From: Campylobacter sp. MG1
Lineage (GTDB): Bacteria; Campylobacterota; Campylobacteria; Campylobacterales; Campylobacteraceae
DNA length: 64,000 bases
Direction: 5' to 3'
Assembly (NCBI RefSeq): GCF_026616895.1
Contig: NZ_JANYME010000001.1
Span: forward strand, 242,615-306,614
Shown: piece by piece, positions 1-6,901 of the stretch
Position numbering within the stretch: position 1 is the first letter of the stretch
Layout of the letters: each line of letters starts with the position of its first letter
Made by a program: the position numbers and the translations under genes
Notes under the pieces: model-generated
The model's input: the letters and a program-made list of their open reading frames with translations, nothing else
Databases searched by the model: none
What the model was told of the DNA's origin: nothing

Positions 1-25
1 ACTTATAAAAATAATAACATTTTAA

Positions 26-66
26 TATTATTTTTATATAATATTTATATAAATTATATATAATAA
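26..66 (+). promoter_or_regulatory. AT-rich promoter/operator region of the zeta toxin module
   Basis: The stretch holds overlapping TATAAT-like boxes ahead of the ribosome binding site AAGGAG at 80-85. The 17-base word TATTATTTTTATATAAT at 26-42 recurs exactly at 1428-1444, between the toxin module and the second antitoxin-like gene. Such sharing fits an operator bound by the antitoxin or by the element's own repressor, but this is inferred, and AT-rich sequence raises the chance of coincidence. Confidence 0.4.
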
Positions 67-90
67 CATAATTTAATATAAGGAGAAAAA

Positions 91-297
91 ATGGCAACAA
101 TTATGGAAAAAGATGTTTTATTAGAATATGCAAGTTTTGGATATTTAATTAAAAATAGAGATACAAAAGAAGCTCAAGATGATTTAAATAAAATGCACGA
201 AATAAAACAATGGTTATACTCTACTGATGAAGAAGATATAGATTACGAAAGCACCAAAGAAAAAATAAAAAATTTAAGGCAAAAATATGAAAATTGA
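91..297 (+). CDS. small putative antitoxin of a zeta-type toxin module
   Basis: A 68-residue, mostly charged, probably helical protein placed directly before a zeta-family toxin. The toxin start codon lies inside its last codons (11 bp overlap), so the two are translationally coupled, which is the usual layout of epsilon/zeta modules. The start ATG at 91 follows AAGGAG with good spacing. I recognise no epsilon domain by motif, so the antitoxin role rests on size, position and coupling. A related protein is encoded at 1611-1877, sharing the start MAT-MEK--L-E. It would be expected to block the toxin's nucleotide site in the cytoplasm. Confidence 0.6.
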   Translation: MATIMEKDVLLEYASFGYLIKNRDTKEAQDDLNKMHEIKQWLYSTDEEDIDYESTKEKIKNLRQKYEN

Positions 298-1027
298 TGA
301 GAATATTTTTAATATAATATGGTCAGATTTAAAAAAAGATTATATTATACCCGTTAATAATCCTAAAGCATTTGTTTTAGGTGGTCAGCCAGGTGCTGGT
401 AAATCAAAACTAATCAAGCTTATTGAACAAGAGCTTAATAGCAATGTTATCGTAATAAATGGAGATGATTATAGAAAATATCATCCAGATTATGCTAATT
501 TACAAGCTACTTATGGTAAAGATTCACCTAAACACACTGCTACATTTGCAGGAATGATTACTGAAATGATTTTAGATAAAGCTATCAAAAATAAATTAAA
601 TGTAGTAATTGAAGGAACTTTTAGAACCGCTACTACACCAATTAAAACACTACAATTATTTAAAGATAATGGTTATAACACAAATGTATTAATTCAAACT
701 TGCCATAAAGATATTAGTTGGAAATCTTGTCTTGAAAGATATGAAAAAATGTTAGAAACAAATCCAGCTGAAGCTAGATTTACAGATAAAGCTCATCACG
801 ATATAGTAGTTGATAATCTAGCAAATAATATTAAAGAAGTTCAAAAATCAGGCCTAGTTGATAATATTAAAATCTATTCAAGGATTTTAGATAAAAAAAC
901 TGGTAATTTTAATCAAATTGAAATTTATAATAGTGATTTAAAACCTAAAGTTAATATTGCAACCATTAATAAATATTTAGGTTTAGAAAGAAATATAAGC
1001 GTAGAAAATTCATATAATTTTGATTAA
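287..1027 (+). CDS. zeta toxin family P-loop kinase
   Basis: 246 residues. The Walker A motif GGQPGAGKS lies at about residues 32-40. It is followed by a zeta-type NGDDYRKYHPDY segment near residues 57-68, where the first Asp is the expected catalytic base, and by an EGTFRT segment typical of zeta/PezT enzymes. Family members phosphorylate UDP-N-acetylglucosamine at the 3'-OH, stopping peptidoglycan precursor supply. The start ATG at 287 overlaps the end of the small upstream gene, and AAGG lies at 276-279. The family is clear from the motifs. The exact substrate and whether this copy is active are inferred. All key residues I can check are present, so it looks intact. Confidence 0.85.
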   Translation: MKIDENIFNIIWSDLKKDYIIPVNNPKAFVLGGQPGAGKSKLIKLIEQELNSNVIVINGDDYRKYHPDYANLQATYGKDSPKHTATFAGMITEMILDKAIKNKLNVVIEGTFRTATTPIKTLQLFKDNGYNTNVLIQTCHKDISWKSCLERYEKMLETNPAEARFTDKAHHDIVVDNLANNIKEVQKSGLVDNIKIYSRILDKKTGNFNQIEIYNSDLKPKVNIATINKYLGLERNISVENSYNFD

Positions 1028-1046
1028 TTTACTAAGAGTAAAAAAA

Positions 1047-1427
1047 ATGGATAAAAAGCAAATTATAGATGAAATAGCAAAAAAACATCATTTGATATTA
1101 GATGAAAATGACCCTATTTTTGCAATCGTTACAGCTAATGAAATTATGTTTGATGATTATATAAAGCAGCTTGAAAAGACACAAATAAAAAATAAAGCTG
1201 ATTTAGAAAGCTATAAACAAAGTTTAATAAGTGATATCCAAGAAGAGTTTAAAAAACATCATCAAATTTTACAAGAACTGAAATTAAATAAAATTTCAAA
1301 TTCAAATTATAACCAACTCCAAAATGAAAAAAATATAGACTTTAATAAAAAAAATATTTTTATAGCTTTTATTATAGGTCAGATTATATTTTTACTTATT
1401 GGTTTAATTATAGGTATATTATTATAG
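1047..1427 (+). CDS. TraM-like conjugal transfer accessory protein
   Basis: About 126 residues from the ATG at 1047; an ATG at 1020 inside the toxin gene would add nine residues but looks less likely. The N-terminus (IIDEIAKKHHLILDENDPI) and the following TANE segment resemble IncP-type TraM proteins, which begin with an EIA-KHGI...DDPI pattern. The middle is charged and helical, and the C-terminus (last 22 residues or so) is one hydrophobic membrane segment. TraM proteins are small accessory factors of conjugation loci whose mechanism is poorly known. It follows the toxin gene closely and reads the same way. The call rests on pattern memory, so it is moderate. Confidence 0.5.
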   Translation: MDKKQIIDEIAKKHHLILDENDPIFAIVTANEIMFDDYIKQLEKTQIKNKADLESYKQSLISDIQEEFKKHHQILQELKLNKISNSNYNQLQNEKNIDFNKKNIFIAFIIGQIIFLLIGLIIGILL

Positions 1428-1503
1428 TATTATTTTTATATAATTTTTATATATATTTTATATAATTTTAAGTTTATTTTTATATAATTATAGTATTATT
1501 TTA
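1421..1503 (+). repeat. AT-rich direct repeats between the toxin module and second antitoxin
   Basis: The word ATTATAGTATTATTTT occurs at 1421-1436 and again at about 1487-1502, and TTTTTATATAAT occurs in both halves. The same TTTTTATATAAT word lies at 31-42 upstream of the toxin module. This could be an iteron-like or operator array of the plasmid-derived element. The whole stretch is nearly pure A/T, so chance similarity is possible. Confidence 0.4.
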
Positions 1504-1610
1504 TAATAAATATTTTATTTGAAATTAAAGCATTTAAAATCGTTAAAAAATTAGAAAAACGCATAGCTCTAATTTTAATACCTATGCTAAAATTTTTAAA
1601 AAGGAAAAAA

Positions 1611-1877
1611 ATGGCAACATTTATGGAAAAGGAAGCATTAATTGAACTTTTAGATGGTATTTCTGGATTGATTTCTAGAGTTAGTACCTTAGAAGAATTT
1701 AAAAATAACAAAGATATTATAAGAGCTAATAAAATTACAGATGAACTTGTAGATACAGATTATTGGAATATAGATTTTAATAAATATATGGCAATAATTA
1801 ATGAAATCACAGCACCATATAATACTATAGAAGAAGCAAAAATTGAAATTGAGAAACGAAATTTAAAGACTATATGA
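1611..1877 (+). CDS. second antitoxin-like small protein, without its own toxin
   Basis: 88 residues from the ATG at 1611, which follows AAAAAGGAAAAAA; an ATG at 1584 is possible but has no good ribosome binding site. The start (MATFMEKEALIEL) closely resembles that of the 68-residue protein at 91-297 (MATIMEKDVLLEY), while the rest has diverged. No toxin gene follows; instead ParA comes next. It may be an orphan antitoxin or a diverged regulator produced by duplication. The shared AT-rich motifs upstream of both genes support a duplicated gene-plus-promoter unit. Function is not known. Confidence 0.55.
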   Translation: MATFMEKEALIELLDGISGLISRVSTLEEFKNNKDIIRANKITDELVDTDYWNIDFNKYMAIINEITAPYNTIEEAKIEIEKRNLKTI

Positions 1878-1900
1878 GAATTTCAAAAAGGAGAAAATTA

Positions 1901-2581
1901 ATGGTAATTTCAATAATTAATGAAAAAGGTGGCAGTGGTAAAACCACATTAGCTGTAAATTTAGCAGCTAGACTTACTTTAGATGGCGATAGTGTTTTAT
2001 TAATTGATGCCGACCCACAAAAATCAACCGAAGTATTTTCAGATATGAGAAGTCAAAACAATCTAAAACCTATATTTAGTAATGTATGCAAAACTGGTGT
2101 AAGTTTAGGTGATGAAATAAAACTTATGAAAGATAAATTTGATTCAATTATTATTGATACTGGTGGTCGTGATAGTAAAGAAATGAGAAAGGCAATTTTA
2201 AATTCTAATATAGTTATAATCCCAACATTACCTAGTCAATATGATGTTAGTGTTTTGTATCATATGTTTGAATTAATCATAGAAGCTAAAGAATTTAATG
2301 AAAATTTATTAGTTTTTGTAGTAACAAATAGAGTTTCTCCTAATCCATTCTTACAAAAAGATTTACAAAATTTACAAAACTATATAAAAGACTTGCAAGT
2401 TGAAAAAAATATTAGTGATATATATTTACTTGATAGTGTAATTTATGAAAGACAAGCATATAGAAAAGCTGTTATTGAAGGTAAAAGCATAAATGAATTT
2501 GATAATTCTAAAGCAAGTGAAGATTTTGAACAATTTTATCAAGAATTATTAGAAAAAACAAATAAATTTATAAAAGGATAA
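1901..2581 (+). CDS. ParA-family partition ATPase
   Basis: 226 residues from the ATG at 1901, which follows AAAAAGGAGAAAATTA. The deviant Walker A motif EKGGSGKTT lies near residues 8-16, followed by a DADPQKS segment (about 38-44) and IIIDTGG (Walker B, about 82-88), all typical of the ParA/MinD/Soj fold. Such ATPases move or segregate plasmids and integrative elements, working with a small DNA-binding partner. The next gene, five bases downstream, is a ribbon-helix-helix protein that would suit that role. An in-frame upstream ATG at 1874 would overlap the previous gene and has no ribosome binding site. This marks the region as plasmid- or ICE-derived. Confidence 0.85.
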   Translation: MVISIINEKGGSGKTTLAVNLAARLTLDGDSVLLIDADPQKSTEVFSDMRSQNNLKPIFSNVCKTGVSLGDEIKLMKDKFDSIIIDTGGRDSKEMRKAILNSNIVIIPTLPSQYDVSVLYHMFELIIEAKEFNENLLVFVVTNRVSPNPFLQKDLQNLQNYIKDLQVEKNISDIYLLDSVIYERQAYRKAVIEGKSINEFDNSKASEDFEQFYQELLEKTNKFIKG

Positions 2582-2585
2582 AAAA

Positions 2586-2789
2586 ATGGGATTTAAAAAA
2601 CTAAATGAAAACGATTTTGTAAATGCAGCAAGAGGTGAGACCTCTAATATGGATATAAATACAAAAAGAACAAAAAGTATACTTATTCATTTAACAGAAG
2701 AAGAAGTATTGGAGCTAACGCAAGAAGCAGCTAAGCATAGAATGAGTAGAAGTGCTTATATTAGATTTAAATTATTTGTAAAAGAATGA
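2586..2789 (+). CDS. ribbon-helix-helix DNA-binding protein, likely ParA partner
   Basis: 67 residues. The segment KRTKSILIHLTEEEVLELTQ followed by AAKHRMSRSAYIR is a classic ribbon-helix-helix pattern: a beta strand, then two helices, with the conserved small residues and MSRSAYIR of the second helix. It starts four bases after parA (AAAGGATAAAAA before ATG), so the two form one operon. Proteins of this size act as centromere-binding partition proteins, as MobC-like relaxosome components, or as antitoxins. Position behind ParA favours the first, by inference. Confidence 0.7.
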   Translation: MGFKKLNENDFVNAARGETSNMDINTKRTKSILIHLTEEEVLELTQEAAKHRMSRSAYIRFKLFVKE

Positions 2790-2824
2790 TGCAATACAGC
2801 TAATAAATATCATAAAGGAATAGA

Positions 2825-3041
2825 ATGGAAATAATAAGTATAATAGCTTTATTAATTTTTATTGCAAGTTTATCTTTTTGTGCCTATAGCATAGGTATGA
2901 TTATATTTTTATTAATATTTGAAGAATAAAAAAAACAACTGATAAATTCATCAGCATCAAAATATGCAAACAATTTTAGAGCTACCATAGAAAATCCAGA
3001 TTTTTTTTAAAGCTTATTTTGATTCATTAAATTCAAAATAA
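2825..3041 (+). pseudogene. broken small membrane-protein gene (stop codon plus frameshift)
   Basis: The ATG at 2825, after AAAGGAATAG, opens a 34-codon frame coding for one hydrophobic segment and ending at TAA 2927-2929. Reading through that stop in the same frame continues with sensible coding (KKQLINSSASKYANNFRA and on to IENPDFF) up to a run of eight T at 3001-3008. Removing one T there restores KAYFDSLNSK and a final stop at 3039-3041. The simplest reading is a gene of about 71 codons damaged by a stop mutation and a homopolymer slip. It belongs to the decaying mobile element; the protein family is not recognised. Confidence 0.45.
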
Positions 3042-3063
3042 AACATATTTACCTTTTTAAGTA

Positions 3064-3069
3064 TATAAT
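3064..3069 (+). promoter_or_regulatory. -10 box of the structured RNA beside the AbiF gene
   Basis: A perfect TATAAT preceded by TTTTTAAG, the usual Campylobacter housekeeping promoter look (T-rich upstream, no clear -35). It sits just before the predicted folded RNA, so transcription on the + strand would begin around 3074-3077. Confidence 0.55.
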
Positions 3070-3072
3070 TAC

Positions 3073-3175
3073 GATACTTGGAAAGAATAAAGGCTTCTAG
3101 CCTGAACCACATAATCTCAAATATGAGTTTAAAATATGTGGTTCTACTTAAGTATTATTTTAGTTGCTTTTTTAA
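3073..3175 (+). ncRNA. predicted three-way-junction RNA next to the AbiF gene
   Basis: Three nested helices are visible. P1 closes the fold: GATACTT 3073-3079 with AAGTATT 3150-3156 (one G-U pair). P2 is AGGCT 3091-3095 with AGCCT 3099-3103 around a TCT loop. P3 is GAACCACATA 3104-3113 with TATGTGGTTC 3135-3144, ten perfect pairs, topped by CTCA/TGAG around AATA. A TATAAT box lies immediately upstream and a T-rich run (3168-3173) downstream. No open frame explains the conservation of pairing. A structured RNA family (the abiF RNA motif) is known to lie beside Abi_2/AbiF genes, so this is a likely member or relative. The 3' end is antisense to the last codons of the abi gene. Strand is chosen from the promoter; the folds are symmetrical enough that the other strand is possible. 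Confidence 0.55.
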
Positions 3176-4094
3176 CAAATAAATATCGGTATTTTATTAT
3201 TCTAGGAATTTTAAACCATACTTTTTTTTCGCAATTTATAAAGAAATTTTCTATTGATTTTTTACCATTTTCTTTTAACTGGCTTGTCGGACATAATTTA
3301 TTAAATACATATACTAAACATAAAAAGTCGTGCAATAAAAATTCTCTACCCAAATCATCATTCATATTATTTTTATATAAAATATATTTTATATTATATG
3401 AATATCCTTTAGGTTGTTGATTATTATTTGTATATTTATTTCCTAATTTTTGTAAATTTCCCCCTAGTAAATACAAAATACAATTATTATGTGCCGCAGC
3501 ATTTCTTAAATTTTTAACTGCATATAATTCATTAAGTATCAATTGTTTTAAATCTTTACCTTTATAATATTTATTTATATAAAAATTATAAAAATCTAAT
3601 GTTTCACTAAATGTTAAAATTTCCAAAAGATTCCATACTGCAAAATTAGAGCTATATTTTGTCATAAAAGACTCGGTATAATAATTTTTTTTACCATTAT
3701 GGTATCTTTTTAATTCATTTGGCATATAGTTTTTTAAAAAATCTTTTACACTATTATATCCATCATCTTGATTATTAGTAGTGCATAAATAATTAATTTT
3801 TGTTTTTAATAAATGTTCGCATATAAGAGACAACTCCAATACTAATGACCTAAAACTTGCATCTAAAATATTAAACCTATGTAAAGACTTAAAATCTAAA
3901 TTTTTATATATGCCATTATTATCTTTTTCATAACATTTATTAAAAGTTTTAAATTTAAAAAAATAATTTCTTTCTTTTAAAATTTTAAATACTTCTTTTT
4001 TGTTTATATTATCACCATTACTATCATCATCTATTAAAATATTTTTATCGTAAAAAAATTTAACTTGGTCGCTTAATTTTAAATTATATTTCAT
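3144..4094 (-). CDS. Abi_2/AbiF family HEPN abortive-infection protein
   Basis: 316 residues. The key HEPN ribonuclease signature R-x4-H is present as RNAAAH at residues 197-202. An Abi_2-type helix (LELSLICEHLLKTKINYL) lies near residues 86-103. Proteins of this family protect cells from phage by abortive infection, and AbiF-type HEPN proteins have been linked to an adjacent structured RNA and to the ancestry of Cas13. The start ATG follows AAAAAGGATAAAGAT. The gene lies 26 bp downstream of the relaxase remnant on the same strand, and its 3' end meets the predicted RNA gene head to head. No frameshift is seen, so it looks functional within otherwise decaying mobile DNA. Exact subgroup (AbiD or AbiF) cannot be decided here. 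Confidence 0.75.
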   Translation of the reverse strand: MKYNLKLSDQVKFFYDKNILIDDDSNGDNINKKEVFKILKERNYFFKFKTFNKCYEKDNNGIYKNLDFKSLHRFNILDASFRSLVLELSLICEHLLKTKINYLCTTNNQDDGYNSVKDFLKNYMPNELKRYHNGKKNYYTESFMTKYSSNFAVWNLLEILTFSETLDFYNFYINKYYKGKDLKQLILNELYAVKNLRNAAAHNNCILYLLGGNLQKLGNKYTNNNQQPKGYSYNIKYILYKNNMNDDLGREFLLHDFLCLVYVFNKLCPTSQLKENGKKSIENFFINCEKKVWFKIPRIIKYRYLFVKKATKIILK

Positions 4095-4120
4095 ATCTTT
4101 ATCCTTTTTAATTTATCTAA

Positions 4121-5446
4121 TTAAAAATCATTTAAATTTATATCATTACTTTCTATGATTTCAACTTTTAAATCATATTTAGATTGTTTTTTGAGTTTAT
4201 GATACATATCATCAATAATTTTTATATTTAATTCACTATCTAATTTAATTGCATTAGCTTTTTTGTCTAATTTTTCAAGCTGCATATTGTATTTATTTAT
4301 AAATTCATCAACATCAACTTTTCTGTTTTCATAAAAACCTTTAGTAATATCTACGATTTTATCTGATTTATCAAAAATACTTAAAAACTTATTAATTTTT
4401 TTTAATTCTTCTTCATCTTTTATATTGTTTAATAAATAATTATTCATAGCTTTTAAACCATTATTATTTATATCATTAACTTTAAATCCATCAATTTGTA
4501 TATTAACTTCATAGGTTTCAAAAGAATCTATATCATTATAATCAAAACCAAGTTTTTTAAATTCTCCAGCAAAAAAAGTTGCATTAGTATTTAATAATTT
4601 TTCCTTTGTTTTATTAAATGATTTTATTATTTTTTCCTTCTTTTTATTATCAATACTATCATCTTTATTTATATTTTTAATTTGTAAATCAACTATTTTT
4701 AGTAATATATTTTTAGTTTTTAAAACTTGTTTATGACTTTGGTTTGCTTTATATAATTTATTCATAGCTAAGTCTTTAAATTCAATATCTAAATTATATT
4801 CATTTGCTACATCTAATATTAGTTTTTTAAAATCATCGCTACCATTAATATCTAAAACACGCCCAAATCTCTCCATTGATTTTAAAAGAGAATCTAAAAT
4901 AAAATCTTTATCTTTAATATCTACTTTAAGTTTTAAAAAATCTCCTTTATCTATCATTTTACTTTGATTATTTTCATATACCATAAAACCATCATTGCTA
5001 ATACATTTTATATCTTTAAAAACCTTTCTATTATTTAATTCTGAACTAATAGTATTGTCGTCTTTATCTGGTATTATTTGTTTTTTAGATAAAACTTTAA
5101 TAGCTTCTTCATTGTTTTCAAGTGCTTTTGAGATTAAAAAATCTTTCCAAGATATTTTTTTATGCTTTTTGTATGTATTTTTTTGTTCCTGGTTTAAATC
5201 TTCTAATTCTTTTTTTAATTTATAAAATGTAAATTTATTGCAGCCTTTAAAAGATTTTTTAATTTTTTCTCTTTTAATTTTAATTTGCGATAAATTATAA
5301 TCTAATTTGCTTTTATTTTCACTTTCATATTTAATATATTCTTGCCATAGATTACTTGTTTTTACTTTTGATTGAATAGGTTCTTTTTCAAATTTAGTTT
5401 TATTTTTAATATTTTCATTTTGTATGCTCCAATCAACCTGCTTTAT
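4121..5446 (-). pseudogene. C-terminal remnant of a MOBP-type conjugative relaxase (LPD7 region)
   Basis: The frame is open for about 441 codons from 5446 down to the stop at 4121, but has no ATG before 4984 (a 287-codon stretch). The part upstream of 4984 is clearly coding and includes WKDFLISKALENNEEAIKVL, typical of the zone before LPD7 in plasmid TraI-like relaxases. The LPD7-like core follows: GRVLDINGSDDFKKLILDVA and IEFKDLAMN. The catalytic relaxase domain (Tyr and HxH metal site) is missing, so the N-terminal half was lost. The open frame runs into the small gene at 5433-5615 in another frame, which looks like a deletion junction. It cannot support transfer. Confidence 0.7.
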
Positions 5447-5615
5447 TTACAAACTGTTCTCCATTTACTATAGCAGTAATGCTTTCTTCTTTTCTACCTA
5501 TCCATTTATTACTTGCTATCTCATCTTTACTAGGAGCTCTTTTTTGTCCCCATAAATACAATGATAATATTTCGCTTGTAAAATCACCATTTAAATCTAA
5601 TCTAAAATTTGCCAT
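5433..5615 (-). CDS. hypothetical 60-residue protein of the mobile element
   Basis: Not recognised. It has a strong ribosome binding site (AAAAAGGAGAAAAC before ATG) and a normal composition, with the stretch LSLYLWGQKRAPSKDEIASN. Its 3' end overlaps the open frame of the relaxase remnant, which lies in the +1 frame relative to it, so its natural C-terminus may have been cut off by the same deletion that removed the relaxase N-terminus. The upstream gene (stop at 5636) reads the same way with a 20-bp gap, so both may share a transcript. Confidence 0.45.
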   Translation of the reverse strand: MANFRLDLNGDFTSEILSLYLWGQKRAPSKDEIASNKWIGRKEESITAIVNGEQFVNKAG

Positions 5616-5635
5616 GTTTTCTCCTTTTTATACTT

Positions 5636-6652
5636 TTAAATACCATTGTAGATCTCAATTGCTTCTTTTTCTGGATTAAAGTTTGAATAACCACAATTAT
5701 CAAATTTGCGTCTATAACTAAGTCTTTTCTTTATATCATCTTCGTATGTAAAAATCTTATAATTAATATCTTCAAGCCTATGTTTATATTCTTTTGCTTT
5801 ATCTTCACGCTCATCAAATTTATCAACAAGAAATAATCTATAAGTTACGTATGTATCATCTTCAAATTCAAAAGCTATATCTGTATAAACTGAAATTGAA
5901 ACAGAAGCACCCCCTACAGGTAAAATAATAGGTTTAGTAAATCCTGCTATATTATTTTTAACTACTAGATATTTAGTATAATCAACCAGTTCTAATTCTT
6001 TATAATTAACATATTCTTTAGAATAAGCATTTTTTCTTAAGTAATCTTTATAATTATCTAGATTTATATCTTTATGTATCTCATATTCATGATTTGTAAT
6101 GCTATTATAAATCATTTTATAAAGAATATCTTCACGCACTAATAACTTTGTAAAATCATCAACCACTACTCTTTTATAAAGCTCATCTTTAGGTAATATT
6201 CTATCTTCTTCTAAGCAATAGCCTTGCTGATATTTTTTATAGCCATATAAGGTTACTATTTTTTCATGACTTTTATTTGAGTAATCAGGGACAACTTTTA
6301 AAAAATAACTACATAAAGCAAATATTATTATCATAGGTATTATGCTGTATTTAAAAGCTAATTTGTTATTAAATTTCTTTTTTAATTTAAAGAAAAGTAT
6401 TATAAAAAATATGATTATAAAAACTTTAAAATAAATTAGTGGATAAAGTATAAGTCCTTTGCAAAATAAAATTATTATTTGACTTAAATTTTCATAAACA
6501 AAACCATTAGCCTCAAAAAAGCAAAAAAGAATTGCGCCAAATATATTGAATTCTGAACTAACACCTACAAAAACTGAGTAAAAAGCAATCATTATTTCAA
6601 TTATTATAAAAATCTTAAAAAGTATTTTTAAGAATTCTAATGTTTTTTTCAT
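5636..6652 (-). CDS. unrecognised membrane protein with long C-terminal domain
   Basis: 338 residues. Three or four hydrophobic helices fill the first 125 residues (about 8-30, 36-52, 60-88, 101-118). A hydrophilic domain of about 210 residues follows, with several charged blocks and a small GGASVSISV strand near 245. No family is recognised. The upstream region shares an AAAAAGTAACA word and flanking AT pattern with the leaders of two other unrecognised membrane-protein genes at 49.8 and 50.9 kb. It sits between the mobile element and murF, so it marks the edge of the foreign segment or is itself accessory. Confidence 0.6.
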   Translation of the reverse strand: MKKTLEFLKILFKIFIIIEIMIAFYSVFVGVSSEFNIFGAILFCFFEANGFVYENLSQIIILFCKGLILYPLIYFKVFIIIFFIILFFKLKKKFNNKLAFKYSIIPMIIIFALCSYFLKVVPDYSNKSHEKIVTLYGYKKYQQGYCLEEDRILPKDELYKRVVVDDFTKLLVREDILYKMIYNSITNHEYEIHKDINLDNYKDYLRKNAYSKEYVNYKELELVDYTKYLVVKNNIAGFTKPIILPVGGASVSISVYTDIAFEFEDDTYVTYRLFLVDKFDEREDKAKEYKHRLEDINYKIFTYEDDIKKRLSYRRKFDNCGYSNFNPEKEAIEIYNGI

Positions 6653-6901
6653 ACCATACCTTAAATATTTTTCATATCATAGCATTTAGTGAAATATAAA
6701 TATCAAAAAACTTTATTAATTTTTATTAATTGTTACTTTTTGTAATATTTTTATAATAATTTAAATAATATTAAAATTCTAATTTATTTTTAAAAATTTA
6801 AAAAATTTATAATACAAATTTCAAATCTGTATTATTAATATTTTGTTGTAATTAAATAGCTTATAATTTAAAAATAACTATTAAATACACTTAATCTACT
6901 T
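6653..6901 (-). promoter_or_regulatory. 249-bp intergenic leader of the membrane-protein gene
   Basis: No gene is seen here. On the minus strand a TATGAT -10 box lies at 6676-6681, and the word AAAAAGTAACA lies at 6731-6741 (written TGTTACTTTTT on the + strand). A TTTTAATATTATTTA stretch just upstream of that word matches the duplicated leaders at 49.7 and 50.8 kb. The rest is featureless AT-rich DNA between murF's stop and this promoter. Confidence 0.4.

Noticed and set aside
1496..1711. 71-codon minus frame over the second antitoxin-like gene
   Set aside because: No start signal, and it overlaps a better frame with a strong ribosome binding site.
3136..3420. 94-codon frame on the + strand over the abi gene end
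   Set aside because: It lies wholly opposite the coding frame of the abi gene and has no ribosome binding site; the visible structure there is better explained by the RNA.
4995..5225. 76-codon frame on the + strand
   Set aside because: It is opposite the open relaxase frame, whose translation is protein-like, so it is a shadow.
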